The notes below the pieces were generated by a model, which saw only the letters and a list, made by a program, of their open reading frames with translations, searched no databases and was not told the DNA's origin. Shown piece by piece: positions 1 to 9,898 of a DNA stretch of 64,000 bases. The position numbers and the translations under genes are program-made. The stretch is from Sinorhizobium sojae CCBAU 05684 (GTDB lineage: Bacteria; Pseudomonadota; Alphaproteobacteria; Rhizobiales; Rhizobiaceae). Positions within the stretch are counted from its first letter, which is position 1, and each line of letters begins with the position of its first letter. Location of the stretch: assembly GCF_002288525.1 (NCBI RefSeq), contig NZ_CP023068.1, forward strand, positions 1,116,001-1,180,000, read 5' to 3'.

Positions 1-451
1 CCTCGGCAAGCTCATCCCGCCGATGATGATCGGACTCTTCCACATCACGATCTATATTCTGGCGGCCGTCTTCATCTTCGGCGTGCCGTTGCGCGGCTCG
101 CTGTTCCTGCTTTACGGCAGCGCCATCTTCTATCTCGCCGCGGTCGTCGGCATCGGTCTTTTCATATCGGCGATCTCGATGACGCAGCAGCAGGCCATCC
201 TCGGCGCGTTCCTGTTCATGGTGCCAGCGATGCTGCTTTCGGGCTTCGCCACGCCGATCGAGAACATGCCCGGCTGGCTGCAGTCGGTGACATTCATAAA
301 CCCGCTGCGCTATTTCCTGGTGATCGTGAAGGGCGTATTCCTCAAGGACCTGCCTCTTGCCGAGATTGCGCGCCAGACGGCGCCGCTCTGCATCATTGCC
401 CTCGTCACCCTCTCCGCCGCCGCGTGGCTCTTCCGTCGGCGGCTGGAGTGA
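1..451 (+). CDS. ABC-2 type transporter permease, C-terminal part (5' end outside window)
   Basis: The reading frame is open from base 2 and stops with TGA at 449-451, so only about the last 149 residues are present. They contain at least four hydrophobic membrane segments, including one around LYGSAIFYLAAVVGIGLFIS, then the conserved tail motif NPLRYFLVIVKGVFLKD and a final membrane helix. This tail is typical of YbhR/YbhS/YhhJ-type ABC-2 permeases, which export drugs or lipophilic compounds with a partner ATPase. The substrate cannot be read from this fragment. The ATPase and membrane-fusion partner would lie upstream. Confidence 0.85.
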   Translation, partial: LGKLIPPMMIGLFHITIYILAAVFIFGVPLRGSLFLLYGSAIFYLAAVVGIGLFISAISMTQQQAILGAFLFMVPAMLLSGFATPIENMPGWLQSVTFINPLRYFLVIVKGVFLKDLPLAEIARQTAPLCIIALVTLSAAAWLFRRRLE

Positions 452-696
452 AGGTTCATTCGCCGAACGGCCTCTCTGATCTCATCACTGCCCATCCGAT
501 CGAAATCGTCGGGAACGCTGATCTGGCCCGCAAGAAAGCCAAGGCGCCGTTTTTCGCCCCCGGAAGGTTGATCGATCGGCACGACCTTCACCGTGGGCTT
601 TCCCGCCTTGGCGATAATGAAAGGCTCACCCCGCGCGGCCTTCTCAACCAGCCGCGACAGGTGCGTCTGCGCCCCGTGTATATTAATGGTCTCCAC
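310..696 (-). CDS. Phd/YefM-type antitoxin, C-terminus apparently frameshifted, no toxin gene
   Basis: The first ~80 residues match the Phd/YefM antitoxin pattern: an N-terminal start INIHGAQTHLSRLVEKAARG, then GEPFIIAKAGKPTVKVVPI, and the usual tail FDRMGSDEIRE. Start is GTG at 696 behind a GGAG. Normal members end within a few codons of DEIRE, often as LFGE-stop. Here the reading frame runs on for ~45 arginine-rich residues overlapping the end of the ABC permease on the other strand. Reading one base over after DEIRE gives F-G-E-TGA (456-458), so a single-base insertion probably extended the protein. The PIN-domain (VapC-like) toxin that normally follows is absent. Most likely a relic or solitary antitoxin. 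Confidence 0.7.
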   Translation of the reverse strand: METINIHGAQTHLSRLVEKAARGEPFIIAKAGKPTVKVVPIDQPSGGEKRRLGFLAGQISVPDDFDRMGSDEIREAVRRMNLHSSRRRKSHAAAERVTRAMMQSGAVWRAISARGRSLRNTPFTITRK

Positions 697-738
697 CGAG
701 TATCTCCGTGGGCATGAACTTAGCCTACCGAACCTAGC

Positions 739-1344
739 TTAACTTGCCCTCGTGAACCGCTCAATCGCAGCGATCTCGGTCTGGCGAATGTCGTGGCCGC
801 CGGGGTGCCATTCGAGTTCAAGCTTCGCCTTTTGCTCTATGAAGTAGCCCGCAAGCGCCTGCGTCAACGGCGCGGGGCAGATCGGGTCTCGTTCGCCCGC
901 GGTGATCAATATTCTTCGGCCCTCGAGCGTCGGGTTGTCCCTCGGCCGAAATGGAATCAACGGATGCATGAGAACCGCGCTGTCGAAGATGCCCTCCTCG
1001 ATGATAACATTGGCAAGAATATTGGCGCCATTCGAATAGCCGAGGCCGATGATTTCCGAGGCGCCATGCTCGGTTGCGAGCGCCTTGACAAAGCTCGCCA
1101 TCTTCCGCGTCGCGCGGGCGAGGTCCGGCATGTCGTAAACGCCCTCCCCCGTACGCTTGAAGAAGCGGGCGGCGCCATGTTCCGAAACGTCGCCCCGCGG
1201 CGACACGATGGTCGCATCCGGCAACAACTCGGCGCCGAAGCCGAAGAACTGGTTCTCGTCACCGCCCGTACCATGTAGGACAAAAAGGATAGGGCTGCCG
1301 GAGGGGCCGGTCTTCAACTTATGCACGTAGCCGTGGTCGGGCAT
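739..1344 (-). CDS. alpha/beta hydrolase, phospholipase/carboxylesterase (MhqD-like)
   Basis: A 201-residue single-domain serine hydrolase. The oxyanion region is FVLHGTGGDENQFF and the nucleophile elbow is GLGYSNGA with Ser104; Asp153 in the segment GERDPICP and His184 in GGHD complete a plausible catalytic triad. Length and motifs fit the MhqD/YodD branch of carboxylesterases. The start ATG at 1344 has GGAGA nearby. The gene lies directly downstream of an MhqO-like ring-cleaving dioxygenase on the same strand (163 bases apart), the same pairing found in Bacillus methylhydroquinone/catechol resistance loci. That makes hydrolysis or detoxification of aromatic or quinone-derived products likely, but the substrate is inferred only. 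Confidence 0.82.
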   Translation of the reverse strand: MPDHGYVHKLKTGPSGSPILFVLHGTGGDENQFFGFGAELLPDATIVSPRGDVSEHGAARFFKRTGEGVYDMPDLARATRKMASFVKALATEHGASEIIGLGYSNGANILANVIIEEGIFDSAVLMHPLIPFRPRDNPTLEGRRILITAGERDPICPAPLTQALAGYFIEQKAKLELEWHPGGHDIRQTEIAAIERFTRAS

Positions 1345-1507
1345 CGGTATCTCCTTTGGGTCTACAGCGCCGTGCGTCCTTTCGGACGGCCAATGGTTTT
1401 TGAATTCAACACATCCGCTTTCCGAAAATCGGGTCCGCCTATCGGACCGATGCGCTTATGCGACTGCCCCTCCCCTGGCAGGCGCGAGAGGCGGGATAGG
1501 GTTCCGC

Positions 1508-2440
1508 TTAATCCTCGAGCTTCTGTAGATGGCTTTCGAGGATCGGCCGCAGGTGCTTGTGCTGCTGCGGCAGCTTCAATGCTTCGCCGAGATGGGCGAC
1601 ATCCTCATCGCGATCGAAGCCCGGCTCGTTGGTCGCGACCTCGAAGAGCACGCCGCCCGGCGTGCGGAAGTAGATCGCCCAGAAATAGTCGCGGTCAATG
1701 ACCGGCGTGACGTGATAGCCCGTGTCCATCAGCGCCTTGCGCACCACAAGCTGCTTCTCGCGGTCGTCGACGGCGAAGGCGACGTGGTGCACCGAGCCCG
1801 CGCCCTGCGCGGCCCGGTTGACGTTCGGCATCGTCTCGATGTCGACAAGGCTCGCGCCGTTGCCGCCGGGCACGATCAGCCGTGTGACGCCATCCTTGCG
1901 ATCGAGTTCCTCATAGCCCATGAACTTGAGCAGTTCGGCCGTGGCGCCCTCGTCGCGCAGCCGCATCGAGACCGAGTGGAATCCGCGGATGGCGTGATCC
2001 TCGGCTATCCCGCCGTCGGTCCAGGGCATGCGCGGATCGTCCCGGACTTCGACGAGAGCGAAGCCGTCGCCATCCGGGCCGGCAAAATTCAGCCGCTTCT
2101 CGCCGAAGGCCTCCTCTTCCCTCAGACCGCTGACGCCGAGCGCCGCCAGGCGATCGCGCCAGAAATCGAGCGCGCCTTGCGGAACCGAGAACACCGTCGT
2201 CCCGACCTCTCCGGTACCGGCGCGGCCGCGCGGCATCTCGGGAAAGGGGAAATAGGTCATCACCGTACCGGGCGTGCCGATCTCGTCGCCGTAGTAGAGA
2301 TGGTAGACGTCGGGCGCGTCGAAATTCACCGTCTTCTTGACGCGGCGCAGCCCAAGCACGTGCGTGAAGAAGTGATTGTTGGTGCGGGCGTCATCCGCCA
2401 TCGACGTGACGTGATGCAGGCCTTTGATCTGGTCGAGCAT
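1508..2440 (-). CDS. ring-cleaving dioxygenase of the VOC superfamily (MhqO/MhqA/LinE-like)
   Basis: A 310-residue two-domain glyoxalase-fold protein. The N-terminal module opens with IKGLHHVTSM and the C-terminal module carries SVHHVAFAVDD and GVLFEVATNEPGF. His10, His218/219 and Glu267 are the expected Fe(II) ligands, so the active site looks intact. Family members open hydroquinone or chlorohydroquinone-type rings with O2. Together with the hydrolase just downstream it probably forms a small operon against catechol or quinone stress. No MarR-type repressor (the usual partner in Bacillus) lies next to it. Substrate specificity cannot be assigned from sequence alone. Confidence 0.85.
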   Translation of the reverse strand: MLDQIKGLHHVTSMADDARTNNHFFTHVLGLRRVKKTVNFDAPDVYHLYYGDEIGTPGTVMTYFPFPEMPRGRAGTGEVGTTVFSVPQGALDFWRDRLAALGVSGLREEEAFGEKRLNFAGPDGDGFALVEVRDDPRMPWTDGGIAEDHAIRGFHSVSMRLRDEGATAELLKFMGYEELDRKDGVTRLIVPGGNGASLVDIETMPNVNRAAQGAGSVHHVAFAVDDREKQLVVRKALMDTGYHVTPVIDRDYFWAIYFRTPGGVLFEVATNEPGFDRDEDVAHLGEALKLPQQHKHLRPILESHLQKLED

Positions 2441-2620
2441 GTTTCGCTGCCTTTCTGCCCATCTTCGATCGGGCGCGTTCGTGACGAACAGATGCGCCTT
2501 TTGACCATGCGAGAAAAGGCCGGGGAAACAGACGCATTGTCAATGCGGCGTTGACGCGATTGTCTGCTCGTTTGCAGGAGGTGTGAAGCGCATTTCGGTG
2601 GCTGTGATTGCCCCCGATTG

Positions 2621-2738
2621 CCCCTCACCCCAGCCCCTCTCCCCGCAAGAGGGGAAAGGGGTTTTTCCTCGGCGTTCGCCGCGGGTCCCCTTCGCCCCGC
2701 TTGCGGGGCGAAGGTGCCCGGCAGGCCGGATGAGGGGC
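2621..2738. repeat. GC-rich palindromic intergenic repeat
   Basis: The 333-base gap between the opp ATPase gene and the dioxygenase (2441-2773) contains no credible gene. Its centre is a composite palindrome: a C-rich/G-rich hairpin around 2633-2660 (CTCTCCCCGCAAGAGGGG) and a near-perfect one with 12-base arms at 2689-2700 and 2703-2714 (CCTTCGCCCCGC / GCGGGGCGAAGG). The ends, CCCCTCAC and GATGAGGGG, are roughly complementary. Elements of this look are scattered between genes in rhizobial genomes. It lies downstream of oppDF, so it may also act as a transcript end or mRNA-stabilising structure. Confidence 0.65.
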
Positions 2739-2773
2739 CATTGCAGCCGAAACAACCGGCGCCGTTCGCCGCC

Positions 2774-4375
<1,602 letters not shown>

Positions 4376-4376
4376 G

Positions 4377-5507
4377 TCAGCGGTCTTTCGGGTCGAGCGC
4401 GTCGCGCAGGCCGTCGCCCACGAAATTCAGCGAAAACAGCGTGACGACGAAGAAGATCGCCGGGAAGATCAAGAGCCACGGCGCCGACTGGATGTTATTG
4501 GCGCCTTCTGAGATCAGCGCCCCCCAGCTCGTCAGCGGCGCCTGTACCCCGAGACCAAGAAAGGACAGGAAGCTCTCGAGCAGGATGACCTTCGGCACGA
4601 TCACGGTGACGAAAACGATGACCGGACCAATCGTGTTCGGAATGATGTGGCGGCGGATGATCTGCCAGTCGGTCAGGCCAAGCGCCTGGGCCGCTCCCAC
4701 GAACTCCCGCCGCTTCAGCGCCAGCGTCTGCCCGCGCACGATCCGCGCCATGTCCAGCCACTCGACCGCGCCGATCACCAGGAAGATCAGGATGAAGCTG
4801 CGGCCGAAGAAGACGACAAGTACGACGACGAGAAAGACGAAGGGCAGCGAATAGAGGATCTCGACGAGGCGCATCATCACATTGTCGACGCGGCCGCCGA
4901 TATAGCCGGAGGTCGCGCCATAGACGACGCCGATGCCAAGCGAGACGAGGCTTGCGAGCAGGCCTACGGCAATCGAGATTTGCCCCCCGAGCATGACGCG
5001 CACGAGCAGGTCGCGGCCGTTGGAATCGGTACCGAAGGGGAAGTATTCGCGGGCCACCTGTCCCTGGACGTTCATCGTCCGGCCGTGATCTTCCGTTGCG
5101 ACGACCGTCGTGTTCTCGAATTCGTTGGCTCGATCGAAGTATCGCGTCGAGCGTGGGTCGATCGGTCGTTCCGATGTAACGGTGGCGGTGAAGGTTCCGC
5201 CGTCAACGGCGAATTCCTTCAGCGTGACGCGGGCACGGGCTGCAATGCCCTCCATCACCTCCTCGAGCGTCGAAACATCGGGCCGCGGCTCGAGGCTCGG
5301 ACCGATCGTCACGTAAGACGGGAAGACCTGATCGTAGCTGTGCGGCGAAAACAGCGGTCCGACAAAGGAGAAGAGCGCAATCAGCACCAGCATGATGCAG
5401 CCCGCCATCGCGGCGCGGTTGCGGCGGAAGCGCATGGCCGCGAGCTGAAAGAGGCTGCGGCCCTTCGTTTCCGGGGAAACGGACGGGGTCTGGACGATAT
5501 CAGTCAT
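4377..5507 (-). CDS. oppC: oligopeptide ABC transporter permease OppC
   Basis: 376 residues, longer than the ~300 usual for OppC. The core is standard: N-terminal membrane helix, FGTDSNGRDLLVRV before the permease domain, and the coupling (EAA) loop EFVGAAQALGLTDWQIIRRH at about residues 268-287. The additional length is a polar insertion in the first periplasmic loop (about residues 68-150), rich in charged residues and predicted soluble, between the first membrane helix and the permease core. The gene overlaps the oppB stop by 8 bases, so the two are probably translationally coupled. Confidence 0.92.
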   Translation of the reverse strand: MTDIVQTPSVSPETKGRSLFQLAAMRFRRNRAAMAGCIMLVLIALFSFVGPLFSPHSYDQVFPSYVTIGPSLEPRPDVSTLEEVMEGIAARARVTLKEFAVDGGTFTATVTSERPIDPRSTRYFDRANEFENTTVVATEDHGRTMNVQGQVAREYFPFGTDSNGRDLLVRVMLGGQISIAVGLLASLVSLGIGVVYGATSGYIGGRVDNVMMRLVEILYSLPFVFLVVVLVVFFGRSFILIFLVIGAVEWLDMARIVRGQTLALKRREFVGAAQALGLTDWQIIRRHIIPNTIGPVIVFVTVIVPKVILLESFLSFLGLGVQAPLTSWGALISEGANNIQSAPWLLIFPAIFFVVTLFSLNFVGDGLRDALDPKDR

Positions 5508-6423
5508 GACGAACCCTCGGATCGAGCAGGCCGTAGAGAAGGTCGACCAGAAGGTTGAAGACGATCACGAAGATGGCGACAAGGATCACGGTGCCCATGA
5601 CCAGCGTGTAGTCGCGGTTGATCGCCCCGAGAACGAAATAACGACCGACCCCGGGGATGGTGAAGATCGTTTCCACGACCGCGGATCCGGTGAGAAGCGC
5701 CGCTGCGCAAGGCGCCAGATAGGAAACGACCGGCAGCATGGCACCGCGCATCGCATGCGTGACGACAACGGTGCGCGACGGCAGACCGTAGGCCCTGGCC
5801 GTGCGGATATGGTCGGTGTTGAGCGCCTCGATCATCGAGCCGCGCGTAAGTCTGGCGAAAACGGCGAGCTGCGGCAGCGCGAGCGCGATCATCGGCAGAA
5901 TCAGGAAGCGGAGCGAACCGTCGCCCCACCCGCCGGCCGGCAGCCAGGCGAGCCCGATCGCAAAGACGAGCGTCAGCACCGGGCCGACGACGAAATTCGG
6001 CACCGTCACGCCGATCGTCGAGATCGACATAACCGCGAAGTCGATGAAACTGTTCTGGCGAAGCGCGGCAATCGTGCCGGCGATGACGCCGCCGACGAAG
6101 GCAAGCAGAAGCGCATAGAAGCCAAGCTCCACCGAATAGGGCAGGCCCTTGCCGATCAGCTCCGCAACATTGTTGTCGTGGTAGATGTAACTCGGACCGA
6201 AATCGCCCGTCACCGCGTTGCCGAGATAATGAACATACTGGCTCCAGAGCGGCTGATCGAGGTGATAGGTCCTCATCAGGTTCTCCATTGTCTGCGGAGG
6301 AAGAGGACGCTCGAGATTGAAGGGGCCGCCGGGGGCAAACCGCATCAGAAAGAAGGATATGGTGACGACGATGAACAACGTCGGCACCGCGCTCGCCAGG
6401 CGGCGAAGGACAAAGGCGATCAT
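5500..6423 (-). CDS. oppB: oligopeptide ABC transporter permease OppB
   Basis: 307 residues, the usual OppB length, with the characteristic start FVLRRLASAVPTLFIVVTIS, the segment FFLMRFAPGGPF, six membrane helices, the coupling loop around RTARAYGLPSRTVVVTHAMR and the terminal motif LYGLLDPRVRHD. It forms the inner-membrane channel with OppC. The gene is second in the operon, 52 bases after oppA, and overlaps oppC by 8 bases. Confidence 0.95.
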   Translation of the reverse strand: MIAFVLRRLASAVPTLFIVVTISFFLMRFAPGGPFNLERPLPPQTMENLMRTYHLDQPLWSQYVHYLGNAVTGDFGPSYIYHDNNVAELIGKGLPYSVELGFYALLLAFVGGVIAGTIAALRQNSFIDFAVMSISTIGVTVPNFVVGPVLTLVFAIGLAWLPAGGWGDGSLRFLILPMIALALPQLAVFARLTRGSMIEALNTDHIRTARAYGLPSRTVVVTHAMRGAMLPVVSYLAPCAAALLTGSAVVETIFTIPGVGRYFVLGAINRDYTLVMGTVILVAIFVIVFNLLVDLLYGLLDPRVRHD

Positions 6424-6475
6424 GGACGTGCTCCGGTGGCGACGCGCGGGCCGTCCCGCGCGTCGCCTCAGTTCC

Positions 6476-8074
6476 TTATTCGGCGACGCTCAGGAACCGG
6501 CTCAGATGTTGGTTCGGCGAATTGTCCTGCCAGCCTTTCACGCGATCCGAGACGAGCCAGAGATCGGCCTGAGTCAGAAGCGGTGCGATCGGCTGCTCCT
6601 TCATCAGCAACGCTTCAGCTTCATGCAGGATCTTCGAGCGCTCGGCGGGATCCTGTTCCTCGTAAGATTTCTTCATCAGCGCGTCGTATTCCGCGTTCTC
6701 GAACTTGCCGTAGTTGAAAGACTTGTTGGTGCTGATGGAGAGGGCGAGGAAGTTTTCCGCATCGGCATAGTCCGCGACCCAGCCGGCGCGGGCAACGTTG
6801 AACTTGCCGCCTTCCTGCAGATAGGCGTAGTGCGAGGAGACGTCGAGGTTCACGAGCGAGACCTGTGCCCCAAACGTGTTCTTCCACATATCGGCAACGG
6901 CCGTAGCGACGCGCTCATGGTTCGGGTTGGTGTTGTAGCGGATTTCGATACTGAGCGGTTTGCCGCCCTCCCCGTAGCCCGCTTCCTTCATCAACTCGAT
7001 CGCCTTGTCCTCACGATCAAGTTGCGACAGGTCGGCGAAGTCTGCCTTTGCAGGCTCGCCATAGCTTTCGATGCCCGGCGGCACCATGGAATAGGCCGGA
7101 ATCTGCGAACCGCTGTAGATTTCATTGGCAAGGAAATCCCGGTCGACGGCCATCGACAGCGCCCGGCGAACTCGGACGTCGCTATAGGGCTCCTGCCGCG
7201 TGTCAAAGGCATAGTAATAGGTGGCAAGCGTCGGCGAGACATGGACCTGATCGCCATAGGACTGGCGCAGGCGATCGAGCTGGTCGGCGGAGAAGTTATA
7301 GACGAGATCCATCTCCTTCGCCTCGAAGCGGCGGACGGAGGCCGCCTGGTCGTCGATCGGATAGAAGATCACCTTGTCGAGCTTGACGCTGGCGGCATCC
7401 CAGTGATGCGTATTCTTTTCGACCGTCAGGCTGTCGTTCGGCACATGTGCGGTCAGCCGGAAGGCGCCGTTCGAGACCATGACGCCCGGTTTGACAAAAT
7501 CGGCGCCATTCTTCTCGACGCTCGCCTTGCTGACTGGAAGCGCGGTCTGGTGGGCAAGCAGCTCAAGGAAGAACGGGGCCGGGCGCTCGAGGGTGATTTC
7601 AAGCGTCTTTTCGTCCACGGCCTTCACACCCAGCTGGTCGACCGGCAGCTCGCCTTTGTTCACCTTCTCCGCATTCTTGATCGGGAAGAGAATATGGGCG
7701 TATTCGGCTGCCGTCTGTGGATCCTCGACACGGCGGAAGGAGAAGGCGAAGTCCTCGGCAGTGACCAGTGATCCGTCCGACCATTTGGCATCGGCGCGCA
7801 GCTTGAACGTATAGACGGTACCGTCGTCCGACAGGTCCCAGGTCTCGGCAGCACCGGGCACGATCTTGCCGGAGGCGTCGTAGATCGTCAGGCCTTCATA
7901 GAGGTCCTTGAGAATGAATTCTTCGATGTTGATGGAGGTGTGTGCCTGATCAAGCGTCTGCGGCTCTCCGGCATTGCCGCGATGGAGCACAGCCTCGGCA
8001 AGCGCCGGGCTCGCGCCGATGAGCAGCGAACCGATGAGCGCTGCCGCGCCGAGGTTGAGTTTCAGTGAAGCCAT
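6476..8074 (-). CDS. oppA: periplasmic oligopeptide-binding protein OppA
   Basis: Extracytoplasmic solute-binding protein family 5 (532 residues from the chosen start). The ATG at 8074 is preceded by GGAAGGAGAA and begins a clear signal peptide ending PALA-EA at about residue 26; a longer reading to 8182 adds residues without a signal and is rejected. Family markers follow: AVLHRGNAGEPQTLDQ, the segment AETWDLSDDGTVYTFKLR and FKNAEYDALMKKSYEE-like C-terminal sequence. It captures peptides in the periplasm for OppBC-DF. First gene of the operon; its promoter should lie in the gap after 8074. Confidence 0.93.
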   Translation of the reverse strand: MASLKLNLGAAALIGSLLIGASPALAEAVLHRGNAGEPQTLDQAHTSINIEEFILKDLYEGLTIYDASGKIVPGAAETWDLSDDGTVYTFKLRADAKWSDGSLVTAEDFAFSFRRVEDPQTAAEYAHILFPIKNAEKVNKGELPVDQLGVKAVDEKTLEITLERPAPFFLELLAHQTALPVSKASVEKNGADFVKPGVMVSNGAFRLTAHVPNDSLTVEKNTHHWDAASVKLDKVIFYPIDDQAASVRRFEAKEMDLVYNFSADQLDRLRQSYGDQVHVSPTLATYYYAFDTRQEPYSDVRVRRALSMAVDRDFLANEIYSGSQIPAYSMVPPGIESYGEPAKADFADLSQLDREDKAIELMKEAGYGEGGKPLSIEIRYNTNPNHERVATAVADMWKNTFGAQVSLVNLDVSSHYAYLQEGGKFNVARAGWVADYADAENFLALSISTNKSFNYGKFENAEYDALMKKSYEEQDPAERSKILHEAEALLMKEQPIAPLLTQADLWLVSDRVKGWQDNSPNQHLSRFLSVAE

Positions 8075-8788
8075 CGTACTTCTCCTTCCCCTCTTTCTGG
8101 TGTTGATTGCAGGAGAGAAGTGCAAATTCCCTCGAAAGGCAAGGTGATTTGTGCAGCCTCTCCTATAAAGCGGAACACTCAATTATCGCGATGGTTGTGC
8201 CTCTTCTGCGCTCGATTACGCCGCCATTGCGACGTCCGGCCGCCGTCCAATTATGACTCAGGCGCCGTCCACTGCAACGTTTCAGTTCCGTTTCGACCGC
8301 CGCCATTCACACCCGTTTCTGCCCTCATGCAAACTTCACGAATTAAACCTGCACCTTACGTAATATGCAGAAAGAATGCGAAGGTTTTTCGCAATCTTGT
8401 TACGCCGGTCGTTTCAGACGTCTTGAGGGGCAAGTGCCCGGCCGGGGCGGAACGGCACAACAGCGGACATCGAACGGGCTCAGGTTCCAGACACCACCAG
8501 AGCGCGAATGTCGCGATTTCCGACGCTGTGGCTCTCCATCCACAGCAAATGCGACTGACGCACGTAAATCAAATGCTCTGCGCGGTCGCCAGGCCCGTTG
8601 CCAAATGACCGGCATCAATTATTGTGCCCTTTACTTGAGCCCTCCCGTCGGTTTCGGGAGTGTCGGAGCGTGCATCAACCCGCACCGAAACAGGACCGGC
8701 AAAGGGTCGAACGCGCTTTCGCGGGCGAGAATTCGTCCATCCATATCGCGGCGCCCGGAGTGAGGTGCCGTACATCAGGGAGATTCGA
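8075..8788. other. 714-base divergent intergenic region, no gene recognised
   Basis: This gap separates oppA (leftward) from the aldolase gene (rightward), so both promoters should be here. The open frames across it (for example 8120-8608) have no recognisable family, no convincing ribosome site and unnatural residue composition. The middle (about 8290-8400) is relatively AT-rich for this replicon and is the likeliest promoter zone for the aldolase. No convincing CbbR-type or other operator was identified. Confidence 0.5.
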
Positions 8789-9832
8789 ATGGCATTGATC
8801 ACGTTGCGGCAATTGCTCGACCATGCGGCGGAGAACGATTATGCGCTGCCAGCCTTCAATGTGAACAATCTCGAATACATCCAAGCGGTAATGCGCGCCG
8901 CCGATGCGACGGACTCTCCGGTTATCCTGCAGGCAAGCCGCGGGGCGCGCGCCTATGCGGGCGACGCCTTCCTGCGCCACCTGATCCTCGGCGCCGCGGA
9001 GGAATATCCGCATATTCCGATCTGTCTCCACCTCGACCATGGCGACCAGCCGTCGACCTGCATCTCCGCGATCACCAACGGCTTCACGTCGGTGATGATG
9101 GACGGCTCGCTCGAAAAGGACGGCAAGACGGTTGCGAGCTACGAATACAATGTCGCCGTGACCGCCGAGGTGGTGAAGATCGCCCATGCGGCCGGCGTCT
9201 CCGTCGAGGGCGAACTCGGCTGCCTCGGCAATCTCGAAACCGGCGCCGGCGACAAGGAAGACGGACACGGCTTCGAAGGCAAGCTGTCGCGTGAGGAACT
9301 GCTGACCGATCCGGAGCAGGCGTACGAATTCGTTTCCAAGACCGGCGTCGATGCGCTGGCCGTTGCGATCGGCACGAGCCATGGCGCCTACAAGTTCACG
9401 CGCGAACCCGACGGCGAGATCCTTTCGATCGACACGATCGCCAAGATCAACAAGAAGCTGCCGAACACCCATCTCGTGATGCACGGATCGTCTTCCGTGC
9501 CGGCTGAGTTGCAGGAGCTCTTCAACGCCTATGGCGGCGAGATGAAAAAGACCTGGGGCGTGCCGGTCTCGGAGATCCAGAAGGCCATTCCGCTCGGCGT
9601 CCGCAAGGTCAATATCGACACCGACTTGCGCCTCGCCTTCACCGGCGAGATCCGCAAGCATCACCTGCAGCATCCGGACAATTTCGATCCGCGCAATTAT
9701 CTGAAGCCGGCGATCGCGCATATGACTGACGTCTGCAAGGAGCGGTTCGAAGCGTTCCGCGCGGCCGGCCAGGCTTCGAAGATTCGCGTCCTTCGACTGC
9801 CGGAGATGGCTAAGCGCTATGCGGCCGCCTGA
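8789..9832 (+). CDS. fba: class II fructose-1,6-bisphosphate aldolase, Calvin-cycle subtype
   Basis: Cleaves or forms fructose 1,6-bisphosphate (dihydroxyacetone phosphate plus glyceraldehyde 3-phosphate) with a catalytic zinc. 347 residues from ATG 8789, which has AGGGAG 6 bases upstream; the frame is open further upstream but the family starts at [10 protein letters not shown]. Metal and catalytic residues are visible: HLDHG (Asp83, His84), [23 protein letters not shown] and VNIDTD. Sequence style matches the CbbA branch (about 345-360 residues). It stands alone here, away from other cbb genes, so a gluconeogenic or hexose-cycling role is as likely as carbon fixation. A strong terminator follows. 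Confidence 0.95.
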   Translation: MALITLRQLLDHAAENDYALPAFNVNNLEYIQAVMRAADATDSPVILQASRGARAYAGDAFLRHLILGAAEEYPHIPICLHLDHGDQPSTCISAITNGFTSVMMDGSLEKDGKTVASYEYNVAVTAEVVKIAHAAGVSVEGELGCLGNLETGAGDKEDGHGFEGKLSREELLTDPEQAYEFVSKTGVDALAVAIGTSHGAYKFTREPDGEILSIDTIAKINKKLPNTHLVMHGSSSVPAELQELFNAYGGEMKKTWGVPVSEIQKAIPLGVRKVNIDTDLRLAFTGEIRKHHLQHPDNFDPRNYLKPAIAHMTDVCKERFEAFRAAGQASKIRVLRLPEMAKRYAAA

Positions 9833-9854
9833 GGCGTGCGACTGACGTAGACAT

Positions 9855-9895
9855 GGCAAAGCCGCGCTCTCGAAAGGGGTGCGGCTTTGCCTTGT
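9855..9895 (+). terminator. rho-independent terminator after fba
   Basis: Perfect 11-base inverted repeat GGCAAAGCCGC (9855-9865) and GCGGCTTTGCC (9881-9891) with a 15-base loop, followed by TTG-T. It lies between the convergent fba and msbA2-type genes and may serve both strands. Confidence 0.75.
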
Positions 9896-9898
9896 ATA

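Noticed and set aside
8120-8608. 162-residue open frame in the oppA-fba gap
   Set aside because: No ribosome site, no family features, and the region is better explained as a divergent promoter zone.
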